DNA of 64,000 bases from Parasutterella excrementihominis YIT 11859 (GCF_000205025.1 NZ_GL883677.1:1-64000), one strand, 5' to 3'; shown: positions 17,890-26,879, counted from the first letter of the stretch. Notes: generated from the letters alone by a model not told the origin. Translations and numbers: made by a program.

Positions 17890-19284
17890 TTAAGCTCTGC
17901 GCCAAGTCGTCACACCGCCGGGAGCATCTTCCAAAACAATATTCTTTTCTAAGAGCTCCTTACGGATTTCATCAGCTCTTGCCCAGTTCTTAGCAGCCTT
18001 TGCCGCCTTTCTTTCCGCGATCAAGGCTTCGACAGCTGCTTCGTCCACTGAATCCACGGCGCCTTTGACGAAGGCTTCTGGGTCTAGCTGGAGGATGCCA
18101 AGCACACCGCCGAGTTTTTTGAGCTGGCGTGCAAGTTCAGGAGACTTCGTTTGGTTGACTTCTTTGGCCAATTCGAAGAGAACAGCAACAGCCTGAGCCG
18201 TATTGAAATCGTCATCCATCGCTTCTTTGAACTGAGCGGCATACTTTTCGTTCCAGTCCAGAGGGTTGTCGTCTGCTGGCGTATTTTTGAGCGCCGTATA
18301 AAGACGAATCAGTGCCTGATGAGCGTCTTCGACCAAAGCAGAAGAGAAATCGATCGGGCTTCTGTAGTGGGAGCGCAGTAAGAAGAAACGGAGCGTTTCG
18401 TTGCCGTTCTTGTCGCCGTACTGAGTGTTCGTTTCCTTTAAAGCATCACGGATGGTCCAGAAGTTGCCGAGAGACTTACTCATTTTCTCGCCGTTGACGC
18501 GCAGCGGACCGGAGTGCATCCAGGTGTTCACGAACTTCTTACCGTTGGCAGCTTCACTCTGAGCGATTTCATTTTCATGGTGCGGGAACATCAAGTCAGG
18601 ACCGCCGCCGTGAATATCAAAGGTTTCTCCAAGCAGATCACAGCTCATGGCAGAGCACTCAATATGCCAGCCGGGACGTCCTTTGCCCCATTTGGAATCC
18701 CACTCGGGTTCACCGGGTTTTGCTCTCTTCCAAAGTGCAAAGTCCAGCGGATCCTGCTTGGCTTCCTCAACTCTAACGCGCTCCCCGGGCTGCAGTTCGT
18801 CGACTTTCTTGCCGGACAAGGCGCCGTAGGGTTTAAATTTACGAACGGAGAAATCGACGTCACCATTCTTGTCCTGATAGGCATAGCCCTTTTCTTCGAG
18901 CTTCTCGATCAGGGCAAGCATCTTAGGAATGTATTGAGTCGCTCTCGGCTCAACGCTCGGAGGCAAGCAGCCGAGTTCACCGAGATCTTCCTGCATGCGC
19001 TTGGTATAGGTCTCGGCCAGCTCGGACGGCAGAATCTTGCGTTCAGCCGCACGTTTAATAATCTTGTCGTCAACATCGGTTACGTTGCGGACGAATTTGA
19101 CGTCGTAGCCGCTCTCCTGGAGCCAGCGTCTTGCCACGTCAAAAGCGATAAATGTTCTTCCGTGTCCAATGTGGCAGTCATCGTAGACGGTAACGCCGCA
19201 AACATACATTCCGACTTTTTCGGGTGTAATGGATTTAAAGGGCTCCACGCTACGAGAGAGCGTATTGTAAATTTTTAAGGCCAT
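17890..19284 (-). CDS. cysS: Cysteinyl-tRNA synthetase
   Basis: Class I synthetase charging tRNA-Cys, 464 aa (E. coli 461). The HIGH motif (residues 38-41, within [12 protein letters not shown]) and KMSKS ([11 protein letters not shown]) are present. Zinc ligands are seen in [11 protein letters not shown], the WHIECSAM segment and the [10 protein letters not shown] segment. The frame is open to 19347, but the ATG opening [12 protein letters not shown] has an excellent AAAGGAAG site and matches family N-termini. Confidence 0.95.
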   Translation of the reverse strand: MALKIYNTLSRSVEPFKSITPEKVGMYVCGVTVYDDCHIGHGRTFIAFDVARRWLQESGYDVKFVRNVTDVDDKIIKRAAERKILPSELAETYTKRMQEDLGELGCLPPSVEPRATQYIPKMLALIEKLEEKGYAYQDKNGDVDFSVRKFKPYGALSGKKVDELQPGERVRVEEAKQDPLDFALWKRAKPGEPEWDSKWGKGRPGWHIECSAMSCDLLGETFDIHGGGPDLMFPHHENEIAQSEAANGKKFVNTWMHSGPLRVNGEKMSKSLGNFWTIRDALKETNTQYGDKNGNETLRFFLLRSHYRSPIDFSSALVEDAHQALIRLYTALKNTPADDNPLDWNEKYAAQFKEAMDDDFNTAQAVAVLFELAKEVNQTKSPELARQLKKLGGVLGILQLDPEAFVKGAVDSVDEAAVEALIAERKAAKAAKNWARADEIRKELLEKNIVLEDAPGGVTTWRRA

Positions 19285-19460
19285 CGGACTTCCTTTCGTT
19301 AATGGAACAGCCGGATTGAGTCGAAGCTTCCTAACTTCTGCTCGCACCGAGCCTAATTTGTTGATTTTACCAAATGGAAGCCTTCACACCTAAGCAGGAA
19401 ACCGTCTGTACCAAAGACAAAGATACTCCCGACCTAAGTAGAAATCCTAGGGCTCAAGAC

Positions 19461-19488
19461 TTGTCATAAACATCAGATCGTTTAGATT
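19461..19488 (+). promoter_or_regulatory. Promoter of the small lipoprotein
   Basis: TTGTCA and TAGATT spaced by 16 bases, about 27 bases before the ATG. The rest of the cysS-lipoprotein gap (19285-19515) shows nothing else recognisable. Confidence 0.5.
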
Positions 19489-19515
19489 GGGAGAAGTTGT
19501 TCTAAGGAGATCGTT

Positions 19516-19722
19516 ATGAAGCGTTTTACAATCGTCCTTGCTTTGCTGTCGTTACCTTTCATTGCCGGCTGCATGCACCACGGCCATTACTACAACGATC
19601 ATCGTCCGTACGCCCCCGACGGCTACTACGGACCGCATCGTTATGACAATTCGGCCTATCCGCAATACCCTTGCGCAGAACCTCAGCAGAGAATGCCGCA
19701 CCGCGGTTACCATCGGTACTAA
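19516..19722 (+). CDS. Small His/Tyr-rich lipoprotein
   Basis: A 68-residue protein. The signal peptide MKRFTIVLALLSLPFIAGC ends in a lipobox with lipidation at Cys19. The mature 50 residues are very rich in His and Tyr (MHHGHYYNDHRPYAPDGYYG...), with one further Cys, and end HRGYHRY. Such composition could bind metal ions or heme, but no family is recognised. It has a clear promoter, an AAGGAG ribosome site and its own terminator, so it is probably real. Confidence 0.65.
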   Translation: MKRFTIVLALLSLPFIAGCMHHGHYYNDHRPYAPDGYYGPHRYDNSAYPQYPCAEPQQRMPHRGYHRY

Positions 19723-19784
19723 ACCGAAAAAGAATATTTGAGAGCATTCTTGAAAAAATCCTTTTCAAGAGCCTCCGTGAAAAA

Positions 19785-19825
19785 AAAAGCGAAAACCGGA
19801 GAACCGATTTTCGCTTTTGGTTTTT
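19785..19825. terminator. Strong bidirectional terminator
   Basis: AAAAGCGAAAA-C-CGG pairs with CCG-A-TTTTCGCTTTT around loop AGAA, flanked by A-runs on the left and T-runs on the right. It therefore serves both the small lipoprotein (+) and the flavoprotein operon (-). Confidence 0.85.
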
Positions 19826-19866
19826 ATGTAGTGCCGGAAAATTTTCCGGACTGGATTTTCACAATA

Positions 19867-21561
19867 TCACTTGATTTCCATCGACTTCACGGTTTTATCA
19901 ATGTCACCGCCGGCAGCCATAACGCCAGCCAAACGTCCGAACGTCAAAGCTCTGCCGTGATTCATGCCCGGGCAAATGGTCGGATAGTCGCCGGATCCGA
20001 AGTAGTCACCGGCCGCGGCGCCGCAAACGTAGAGGCCTTCGATCGGTTTATCATTCTTGTCTAAGACATGAAGGCTAGGATCAGTATGCAAACCGCCGGA
20101 CATTGCGAGGAGTGTGCTCACAAGACGGCCGGCATAGAACGGGCCCTTCTGAATCGGAGTAAGCAGTTCGGGACGCTTGCCGAAATCATCGTCATGGCCT
20201 TTAGCCGCAAGTTCGTTGTAGCGAGTTACGGTTGCTTTAAAGGCTTCTACAGGAACGCCCATCTTCTGAGCAAGTTCATCAAGTGTATCGGCAACGACAA
20301 CCTTACCGTCCTTGATGTGCTGCGCCTGGGAAGCCTTTTCAATTTCAACGTTCCAGCCGTTGCCCCAAGGCTGCCACATTTGTCCGTAGAAAAGACCGCC
20401 GGCGAGGTTGCCGTCAACCTGTTTCTTCACGTCCTGTGTCCAGTTGGAGTCGTAGACCGTCCATGCAATTCCGTGCGGCTGAAGTTCTTTAGAGCAAGAC
20501 TTGGACTGGGTGTTGACGTCTTCGTTCATAAAACGTTCGCCGTTGGCGTTCACATGCAGGAAACCGTAGCTGCCGGCGCCGGCCTCTAAGTGAACCGTTG
20601 CTGCATGGTTATCGTTCTTCTGCATCACGCCGCCGGCCTGCATCGCCATGATGTGGGCGTCACCGGTGTTGGATTTTGTCGGGAAGTAGATCTGTGCATC
20701 GGCGTGCAGAGAATACGGGGCAAAAGCCTTTCTCATTTCTTCATTGGAGCCGTAGCAGCCGGTTGCAATGATGACGCCTTTTGCGGCATTGATCTGGGTA
20801 TAGTTATTCGGTCTGCCGGCGATGAGACCGGTAACGCGCTTGTTAGCGTCCTGAATGAACTGGACGGCAGGAGTACGGTACATCAGTGTGACGCCGGCTT
20901 TCTTCAGTTCTTCTTCAAAGCAAGGCATGAGCGCGACATTGCCGATGCCTTCGGAGTTACCGTATGTGTAGTCAAGATTGATGTTCTTGTTGTAGAAGAA
21001 GTGCGTGACGGGGAATTCGGTGTAAGTCGGGCCTTTGTAATAGCCTTCCCAAAGTGTCACATTGGTGTCGTGTTTGCCGGCAATGTCAATGGCCCAATCC
21101 ATGCAGTCACCGCACTTTCTGGCAAACATCCAAAGCAGGCGTTCATCCATTCTGCCTTGGCCCCATGCCACCAGACGGCGGACGATTTCGGCGGCATCAA
21201 TATCGATACCCATCTTTTTCTGCAGAGAACTGTTAAAGGCAGTGATATGACCGCCTCGACAGCTCCAGCCACGGGTTTTTTCAACTAGAACGACTTTGGC
21301 ACCTTCCTGAGCGGCTGCCAGTGCGGCTGCAAAACCGGCAAGGCCTGCACCGATCACCACAACGTCGGTGTTCACTGTCTTTTTGATCTGTTCCGGAGCA
21401 ATCTTGGGCGCCGGTTTTTCCCAGCTCCAGCCGCTGCACTTCGGCCGCTGCCACTTTTCAGGAATATCACCGGCGTGCGCTGCAGTTCCGGCCATAGCTG
21501 CGCCTGTCGCGGCTAACGTGCTTTTAAGGAAACCGCGGCGAGAAATTTCAACTTTTGACAT
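19867..21561 (-). CDS. Tat-exported FAD-dependent reductase (fumarate reductase/flavocytochrome c family, substrate unknown)
   Basis: Periplasmic flavoprotein of the FrdA/FccA/UrdA fold, 564 aa. The Tat signal SRRGFLK (residues 7-13) precedes an FAD Rossmann motif GAGLAG (71-76), a TRGWSCRGGHITAFNS flavin segment and the C-terminal GLYVCGAAAGDY..TFGRLAG flavin-binding end. The heme domain is a separate gene just upstream, together making a split flavocytochrome. By eye, the residues that bind and protonate fumarate in Shewanella FccA are not conserved: NEITTRDKAS corresponds to NEDVNTQSKS (347-356), HHTMGG to LLAMSGG (484-490), and GANRLGGNA to GSGDYPTICPG. An acceptor other than fumarate, such as another enoate or aromatic compound, is therefore likely (inference). 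Electrons would come from the quinone pool via cytochromes. Confidence 0.85.
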   Translation of the reverse strand: MSKVEISRRGFLKSTLAATGAAMAGTAAHAGDIPEKWQRPKCSGWSWEKPAPKIAPEQIKKTVNTDVVVIGAGLAGFAAALAAAQEGAKVVLVEKTRGWSCRGGHITAFNSSLQKKMGIDIDAAEIVRRLVAWGQGRMDERLLWMFARKCGDCMDWAIDIAGKHDTNVTLWEGYYKGPTYTEFPVTHFFYNKNINLDYTYGNSEGIGNVALMPCFEEELKKAGVTLMYRTPAVQFIQDANKRVTGLIAGRPNNYTQINAAKGVIIATGCYGSNEEMRKAFAPYSLHADAQIYFPTKSNTGDAHIMAMQAGGVMQKNDNHAATVHLEAGAGSYGFLHVNANGERFMNEDVNTQSKSCSKELQPHGIAWTVYDSNWTQDVKKQVDGNLAGGLFYGQMWQPWGNGWNVEIEKASQAQHIKDGKVVVADTLDELAQKMGVPVEAFKATVTRYNELAAKGHDDDFGKRPELLTPIQKGPFYAGRLVSTLLAMSGGLHTDPSLHVLDKNDKPIEGLYVCGAAAGDYFGSGDYPTICPGMNHGRALTFGRLAGVMAAGGDIDKTVKSMEIK

Positions 21562-21591
21562 TTTTATTCTCCTTGGTGAGAAGTTAAGTAA

Positions 21592-21939
21592 TTAAGGGAC
21601 TTGGATGCTTTGTGCGCCTTTGTGACATTCGGCGCAGGCAATTACGGACTGAGAGTGGCCTTTGTGACACTGAAGGCATTCGAACGTATCGAAATGGGTT
21701 TTGTGAATGTTGGCGACCTTCTTGCCTTCGATTTCTAAAGCTTTGCCAGCAGGCTCTTCTCCATGACATTTTTGACAGGAGGCTTCGGAGACATTTGAGC
21801 TCGAAGGTTTGCCTTCCATGTGGCAGGCGGCGCAGTCCTGACCTTTAGCTGCATGAAGGTCTGCAACGCCCGCGGCTGAGGCGTTCAGCATAAATGCGCC
21901 AAAAGCTGCAAAGGTTAATACGACTAATTGTTTGTTCAT
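21592..21939 (-). CDS. Periplasmic tetraheme cytochrome c, partner of the flavoprotein
   Basis: A 115-residue exported protein (signal peptide MNKQLVVLTFAAFGAFMLNASA) with four CXXCH heme sites at residues 36-40, 55-59, 88-92 and 102-106, plus extra His residues for bis-His ligation. Size and spacing match the heme domain of FccA-type flavocytochromes, here on its own gene 30 bases before the flavoprotein. It should relay electrons to the flavoprotein. Its promoter region carries two copies of a TGTCAG-N4-CTGAC palindrome next to a Crp-type regulator gene. Confidence 0.9.
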   Translation of the reverse strand: MNKQLVVLTFAAFGAFMLNASAAGVADLHAAKGQDCAACHMEGKPSSSNVSEASCQKCHGEEPAGKALEIEGKKVANIHKTHFDTFECLQCHKGHSQSVIACAECHKGAQSIQVP

Positions 21940-21993
21940 CTTTCTTCCTTGTTCGAGGATGTTTTCAATATAAAAATGATGAACAACACTTGT

Positions 21994-22009
21994 TGTCAGC
22001 TATCTGACA
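21994..22009. promoter_or_regulatory. Palindromic operator candidate, proximal copy
   Basis: Perfect TGTCAG-ctat-CTGACA, centred about 62 bases upstream of the tetraheme cytochrome start. Geometry resembles Crp/Fnr-family sites but the half-site is neither TGTGA nor TTGAT. Confidence 0.6.
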
Positions 22010-22044
22010 CTTTTACCAATGCCCCTTTGCTGCCGCTCCAAAAG

Positions 22045-22060
22045 TGTCAGGAAGCTGACG
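22045..22060. promoter_or_regulatory. Palindromic operator candidate, distal copy
   Basis: TGTCAG-gaag-CTGACG, overlapping the last codons of the regulator gene. The distance between the two palindrome centres is 51 bases, close to five helical turns. Confidence 0.55.
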
Positions 22061-22790
22061 GTTTTTCTCGTCTTTTGCGAATGCGAACGGATGGCTGAGC
22101 TCCGTTTTCCAGCCAGTCAAAACAGCCGTCAATGAACTTTTTAGAGAGTTGCGTTTCGCCTTTCTTTCTCACGATGTCTCCGTTTGACTCAATTTCCGTA
22201 TGAACTGAAGAAACCGATTGTCGGGAGGCGTTCACAAAGGCTGAGAGCTCAACAGCGGTCAGTGTCAACGGAATACTGACAAAACTTTTTTTCTCTGTGG
22301 ATTTTCCGAAAGAAGCCGCCAGACTTGCGTAAAGAACCTGAAGGCGATCGGGAAGCGTTAAGGTCGAGTTGGCGATTAATGCTTCCATGCAGGATTCGTG
22401 ATGCGCAATCACCGACAGCGTATGCGCATGCAAAAGCTCCGGGTTTTGGATAAGGAAGTCCCTGAAGATATCTCGTTTGATCAAGCGAACTTCCGAGTCG
22501 CGAAACGCACTGTCGTAAACGTTAACGGACTCATGAGTCAGACCGTCTACGTCTCCCATCAAAGAACCGGGAGGGATAAGCGAAAGATAATGATTTTTAA
22601 GGTGCTTATCCGGAAACGAGAATACGCCTAGGCCGCAGAGGACCAAAGCGATTTCTCCTGCGTCACCGCCGTTAAAAATCGAAGCGCCCTGCTTGAGGCG
22701 AAGATAACGTCCGTACTGATTGAAGAACTGTTGTATTCGCGGATCGATCTGAGGATGGATCCACGGCAATTGGCGAAAAACTTGTCTCAT
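22047..22790 (-). CDS. Crp/Fnr-family transcriptional regulator
   Basis: N-terminal cyclic-nucleotide-like beta-barrel (residues about 20-130), long dimer helix and C-terminal winged helix (about 175-235). There is no N-terminal cysteine cluster of the FNR type, and the cAMP-contact Arg-Ser pair of CRP is not evident, so the signal is unknown. The recognition helix reads SRQSVSSVHTEI, where CRP has SRETVGRILKML: the Glu that reads TGTGA is a Gln, in line with a different half-site such as TGTCAG. The ATG at 22790 has a GGAAGG site; a GTG lies 6 bases upstream. It probably controls the adjacent cytochrome/flavoprotein operon. Confidence 0.85.
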   Translation of the reverse strand: MRQVFRQLPWIHPQIDPRIQQFFNQYGRYLRLKQGASIFNGGDAGEIALVLCGLGVFSFPDKHLKNHYLSLIPPGSLMGDVDGLTHESVNVYDSAFRDSEVRLIKRDIFRDFLIQNPELLHAHTLSVIAHHESCMEALIANSTLTLPDRLQVLYASLAASFGKSTEKKSFVSIPLTLTAVELSAFVNASRQSVSSVHTEIESNGDIVRKKGETQLSKKFIDGCFDWLENGAQPSVRIRKRREKPSAS

Positions 22791-22986
22791 GATCACCTTC
22801 CGTCACCCTCAGATTACACACCCGCAGGATTTTTTGCACTTGTGACTTTCTCTAAGCAGAGGCCGAGAAAAGTCCGAATTCGGTCTCCGCAGTTGTAAAT
22901 ATTCTTGATTTTTGCGTTGTTTAGCCGAATTCCATAGAATCTTGACTAACATGTAAGTTTGTTCAAACAATAAGTACAGGTTCAAT

Positions 22987-23547
22987 ATGCGTCTGCCCTT
23001 GATCTTCGGTTGTGCAGTCCTCTCCGGTTTGCTTCTTTCAGCTCAGGTTTCCGCACAGGATAGCGTTCCGCTCTTCGGTGATAAGACCCCGGACATTGTG
23101 AATCCGGCCCGCTCGGTATCCCAGCTGATCAGCCGAGGCAAATACGCAGATGCCATGAATCTCGCAGACAAAGAATTGGCTGTCAATCCGCAGAACGTCA
23201 ACCTTCGCTTCCTTCGAGGCGTTATCTTCATGGAAACGAAGAAAAATGACGAGGCAAAAAGAGTTTTTGAACAGCTGATTCGCGAATATCCCGAAATCGC
23301 AGATTCCTACAACAACCTCGCCGTCATCTATGCCGGCGAAGGCAACCTCGGACGCGCCCAGGATCTTCTGGAGCGTGCGCTGATGAACAACGCCTCATCC
23401 GTCACGACTTATTCCAACCTCGGTGATATTTACGCTGCTAAAGCTGCCGATATGTATGCCAAGGCGGCACGTTTGGCACCCAAGAACGGACGTTTAAAGG
23501 AAAAAGCTCAAATTGCTCAGGATCTGACGATTCGGACCGCTCCTTAA
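22987..23547 (+). CDS. Exported tetratricopeptide-repeat protein
   Basis: A 186-residue protein with a Sec signal peptide (MRLPLIFGCAVLSGLLLSAQVSAQ) followed by about three to four TPR units: GKYADAMNLADKELAVNP, NDEAKRVFEQLIREYPE, NLGRAQDLLERALMNN and a final AAKAADMYAKAARLAP. It is probably a periplasmic scaffold for protein contacts; the specific role is unknown. It is followed by two cyclophilin genes, with a terminator-like hairpin in between, which hints at envelope protein folding. Confidence 0.75.
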   Translation: MRLPLIFGCAVLSGLLLSAQVSAQDSVPLFGDKTPDIVNPARSVSQLISRGKYADAMNLADKELAVNPQNVNLRFLRGVIFMETKKNDEAKRVFEQLIREYPEIADSYNNLAVIYAGEGNLGRAQDLLERALMNNASSVTTYSNLGDIYAAKAADMYAKAARLAPKNGRLKEKAQIAQDLTIRTAP

Positions 23548-23558
23548 TCTATTCTTTG

Positions 23559-23588
23559 CTGCAGGCATTCTCCTGCAGAATGTTTTTT
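23559..23588 (+). terminator. Terminator or attenuator before ppiA
   Basis: CTGCAGG/CCTGCAG stem with a 6-base loop, then AATG and six T. It ends the TPR transcript or attenuates read-through into the cyclophilin genes. Confidence 0.6.
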
Positions 23589-23601
23589 AGGATTTAACTC
23601 C

Positions 23602-24159
23602 ATGTTTAATGTCAAAAAACTGGCTTTCGGCGCCGCAATGCTGGCTGCCTCTGCTGTTTGCTTTGCTGCTCCTAAAGTTGAAATCGTTACCTCGGAAGGC
23701 AACATCGTTGTCAACCTTAACGAGAAAGCTGCTCCGACGACAGTAGCTAACTTCGTCAAGTATGCAAAAGAAGGTTTTTATAACGGTACGATTTTCCATC
23801 GCGTCATCAACAACTTCATGATTCAGGGCGGCGGTTTTGACCGAAATCTGCATCAGAAGAGCACGCACGCTCCGATCAAACTCGAAGATAAGAACGGTCT
23901 GAAAAACACCGTCGGTACCATTGCAATGGCCCGTACGAACAATCCTGATTCTGCTACCAGCCAGTTCTTCATCAACCTGAAAGACAACGACTTCCTTAAC
24001 GGCACATCCACCAAGGACGGTTACGCTGTTTTCGGTGAAGTCGTCACCGGTATGGATGTCGTTCGCAAGATCGGCCGTGCTCCGACAGGATCCAAGGGTT
24101 TCATGGATGATGTCCCGGTTCGTCCCGTCATCATCGAATCCGTCAAAGTTTTAAAGTAA
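23602..24159 (+). CDS. ppiA: Periplasmic cyclophilin-type peptidyl-prolyl isomerase
   Basis: Cyclophilin fold of 185 aa with a signal peptide (MFNVKKLAFGAAMLAASAVCFAA). The catalytic stretch FHRVINNFMIQGGG (about residues 70-83) contains the catalytic Arg, and TSQFFINLKDN (about 119-129) is the second signature. It accelerates proline isomerisation of exported proteins. The cytoplasmic paralogue follows 17 bases later. Confidence 0.88.
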   Translation: MFNVKKLAFGAAMLAASAVCFAAPKVEIVTSEGNIVVNLNEKAAPTTVANFVKYAKEGFYNGTIFHRVINNFMIQGGGFDRNLHQKSTHAPIKLEDKNGLKNTVGTIAMARTNNPDSATSQFFINLKDNDFLNGTSTKDGYAVFGEVVTGMDVVRKIGRAPTGSKGFMDDVPVRPVIIESVKVLK

Positions 24160-24176
24160 TTTTTTAGGAAAAAGAA

Positions 24177-24668
24177 ATGATCCGTTTAACTACAAACTTC
24201 GGCACTATCGATATTGAACTCGATTACAAGAATGCACCTGTTACTGCTTCTAACTTCGAACAGTATGTCAAAGACGGCCACTACAACGGCCTGATTTTCC
24301 ACCGCGTCATCCCCGGCTTCATGATCCAGGGCGGCGGCTTCAAACCCGGCATGGACGAAGTCGGCACTCGCGAACCGATCAAGAACGAAGCCAACAACGG
24401 CTTGTCCAATGAAAAGTACACCATTGCTATGGCTCGTACGAACGATCCGCATTCTGCCAGCGCTCAATTCTTCATCAACGTCGCCGACAACAAGTTCCTC
24501 GATTTCAAGAGCGAAACAATGCAGGGCTGGGGCTATGCCGTATTCGGCAAGGTTGTTGCCGGTCAGGATGTTGTTGACAAGATCGCTAAAGTCCGCACCG
24601 GTAGAGTCGGTTGGTATGACGATGTCCCGACCGAAGATGTCGTTATCGAAAAAGCTGAGGTTATCTAA
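24177..24668 (+). CDS. ppiB: Cytoplasmic cyclophilin-type peptidyl-prolyl isomerase
   Basis: 163 aa, no signal peptide. [28 protein letters not shown] and the GYAVFGKVV ending match E. coli PpiB (164 aa). It shares about the same core with the preceding periplasmic copy, suggesting tandem duplication. The next gene, lpxH, starts directly at the following base. Confidence 0.92.
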   Translation: MIRLTTNFGTIDIELDYKNAPVTASNFEQYVKDGHYNGLIFHRVIPGFMIQGGGFKPGMDEVGTREPIKNEANNGLSNEKYTIAMARTNDPHSASAQFFINVADNKFLDFKSETMQGWGYAVFGKVVAGQDVVDKIAKVRTGRVGWYDDVPTEDVVIEKAEVI

Positions 24669-25457
24669 GTGTCATTCAACGGCGTTGTTCCTGCTGAGAG
24701 CTGTCTCTCCAAAATTCCTCCTTTGCAAAATCCCGTCTTTATCGCCGATTTGCATTTAGCTGCCGACAAACCGGCAACTAAGGAGGCCTTTTTCAAGTTC
24801 CTCAAAAACGACGCCGCTCGTTTCTCCGAGCTCGTCATTCTCGGAGACCTCTTCGAATTCTGGGCCGGAGACGATCATGCTCCGGCCTATGCCGACATTT
24901 TGGAAGCCCTCAAAGCTTTCTTCCTCAACGGGCACCGCATCTATGTGATGCACGGAAACCGCGACTTTCTGCTCGGTAAAGGTTTTACCGCAGCCACCGG
25001 TGCTCAGCTCATTGCAGACCCGATTCCGGTTCAAGTCGGATTTGATCACATCCTTTTGTCCCACGGCGATATGTGGTGCACGCTTGATCCTGAATATCAG
25101 CAGTTCCGTGCGACCCTGCGCAGCCCCGATGTCCAGCGTCAGATCCTCGGTGAAAAACTTGAACACCGTATCGCTTTGGCCGGAGGCCTGCGCAATCAGA
25201 GCGCCTATGACAACCAAGAAAAAAGCAAGGAAGTCATGGATGTCGTCGTCAATGACGTCGCCCGTTCCGTGCGACAATATAGAACCAAAATCATTATTCA
25301 CGGACATACCCACCGTCCTGCACACCATACGCACGTCAATGAAGACTCGCGTTTCGACCGCTGGGTACTGCCTGACTGGGATTTCGAAAACGGTCGTTCC
25401 CGCGGCGGCTACCTGAGCTTCGAGAACGGATATATTCATTTCGGACATTTGGACTGA
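24669..25457 (+). CDS. lpxH: UDP-2,3-diacylglucosamine diphosphatase
   Basis: Calcineurin-like phosphoesterase making lipid X in lipid A synthesis, acting at the inner face of the cytoplasmic membrane. Metal-binding motifs are ADLHLAADKP, GDLFEFWAGDD, GNRDFLLG, SHGD and HGHTHRP in the expected order. 262 aa against about 240 for E. coli, with a slightly longer N-terminus. The start is GTG, immediately after the ppiB stop. Presence implies a lipopolysaccharide-bearing outer membrane. Confidence 0.9.
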   Translation: MSFNGVVPAESCLSKIPPLQNPVFIADLHLAADKPATKEAFFKFLKNDAARFSELVILGDLFEFWAGDDHAPAYADILEALKAFFLNGHRIYVMHGNRDFLLGKGFTAATGAQLIADPIPVQVGFDHILLSHGDMWCTLDPEYQQFRATLRSPDVQRQILGEKLEHRIALAGGLRNQSAYDNQEKSKEVMDVVVNDVARSVRQYRTKIIIHGHTHRPAHHTHVNEDSRFDRWVLPDWDFENGRSRGGYLSFENGYIHFGHLD

Positions 25458-25458
25458 A

Positions 25459-26235
25459 ATGCTGATCGATTCACACTCTCACATTGACGGAGCTGAGTTT
25501 CAGCTCGATATCGACGAAGTTTTTGCCCGCATGAAAGAGGCCGAAGTCGGAGGCGCCTTAGTCGCCGGCACATCGCTTCAGGATTACGAGCGGGGCTTGA
25601 ATTTCGCCAATGCACATAAAAACGTTTGGTACGCCGCCGGCGTTCATCCGAGTACCAAGGATGACGACCATGAAGCGAGCATCGAAGAACTCGTCGGACT
25701 CACTCAACCACAGAAAGTCGTTGCCATCGGCGAATGCGGTTTGGACTACTACTATGAGGAAGCGCCTTACGATGCTCAGCTCGAGCGTTTTGCCCGCCAC
25801 ATCGAGGCCGCAAAACTGGCAAATCTGCCGGTAATTGTCCACTCTCGTGACGCACAGGAAGACACGATTCGTCTGTTAAAAGAGCACGACGCAGGTTCGA
25901 CAGGCTTTGTGCTCCACTGCTTCACAGGCGATAAGAAAATGGCTCAAGATGCGCTCGATCTCGGCGGCTATCTTTCTTTTTCGGGTATCGTCACGTTCAA
26001 GAACGCAACTCAGATTCAGGAAGTCGCGTCCTGGGTTCCGAGCGATCGCTATCTCGTAGAAACCGATTGTCCTTACCTTGCTCCGATTCCGTTCCGCGGA
26101 AAACGCAACGAACCTTCCTACGTTCGTTACGTTGCTCGTAAGGTCGCTTTTCTGCGGGGAGAGACGCTCGAAAAAGTAGCTGAAGATTCCACCCAAAACT
26201 TTTTCAGATTATTCAGCAAGGCTGAATTACTATGA
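25459..26235 (+). CDS. TatD-family metal-dependent hydrolase (YcfH-like)
   Basis: TIM-barrel deoxyribonuclease family protein of 258 aa: DSHSHIDG metal ligands near the N-terminus, GECGLDYY (Glu ligand), PVIVHSRDAQEDT, LHCFTGDKKMA and ETDCPYLAPIPFRGKRNEP. The role in DNA or metabolite hydrolysis is not defined for this subgroup. It starts one base after lpxH and overlaps the following ankyrin gene. Confidence 0.88.
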   Translation: MLIDSHSHIDGAEFQLDIDEVFARMKEAEVGGALVAGTSLQDYERGLNFANAHKNVWYAAGVHPSTKDDDHEASIEELVGLTQPQKVVAIGECGLDYYYEEAPYDAQLERFARHIEAAKLANLPVIVHSRDAQEDTIRLLKEHDAGSTGFVLHCFTGDKKMAQDALDLGGYLSFSGIVTFKNATQIQEVASWVPSDRYLVETDCPYLAPIPFRGKRNEPSYVRYVARKVAFLRGETLEKVAEDSTQNFFRLFSKAELL

Positions 26236-26879
26236 TGTACCGCAAATTAGCTTTACTTGCCGCTTCCTGCCTTTTATCGGTTTCCGCATTCGCAACGACA
26301 TACGACGATGCCGTGGATGCCACATTTAAAAACGATGCCGACGCCTTAGCTCCTCTGCTTGCGAAAGGTCTCGACCCGAATACCGTCACCTCCAGCGGTG
26401 CCGGCGAACCGCTTTTAATGCTTGCCATCCGCAAGAATGCAAACAACGTGATTGATCTGCTGCTTAAGCAGAAAAACATCAAGGTTGATCAACCCAATAC
26501 ACTGAAAGAAACCCCGCTGATGATCGCAATCTTCCTGAAAGACAACGACGTGGCGAAAAAGTTAATTGCTCACGGCGCCGCAGTTAACAATCCTAAAAAC
26601 TGGTCTCCCCTGCACTACGCAGCCACGTCCGGCAACAAGGAAATGGTCAAGTACCTGATCAGCAAAGGCGCCGATGTGAACGCAAGAACGCTTCGCGGCA
26701 TCACTCCGCTTTACATGGCAGCCAGAGAAGCCGATGCTGACACAGTCAAGCTCCTTTTGCATGCCGGAGCCCGCAAGGATTACTGTACCAACGATGAACT
26801 CGCTCCGTACGATATTGCCAAACAGCGCGGCAATTCGACTGAAGTGCAGAATCTTCTGAAATACGATCACTGCCGTTAA
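26232..26879 (+). CDS. Exported ankyrin-repeat protein
   Basis: Signal peptide (MYRKLALLAASCLLSVSAFA) and four to five ankyrin repeats in 215 aa; the best are TPLMIAIFLKDNDVAKKLIAHGA, NWSPLHYAATSGNKEMVKYLISKGADVN and TPLYMAAREADADTVKLLLHAGA. It probably binds proteins in the periplasm; the partner is unknown. Two ATGs are adjacent at the start and overlap the tatD stop. The single Cys pair near the C-terminus (CTND...DHC) might form a disulfide. A terminator follows. Confidence 0.8.
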   Translation: MMYRKLALLAASCLLSVSAFATTYDDAVDATFKNDADALAPLLAKGLDPNTVTSSGAGEPLLMLAIRKNANNVIDLLLKQKNIKVDQPNTLKETPLMIAIFLKDNDVAKKLIAHGAAVNNPKNWSPLHYAATSGNKEMVKYLISKGADVNARTLRGITPLYMAAREADADTVKLLLHAGARKDYCTNDELAPYDIAKQRGNSTEVQNLLKYDHCR

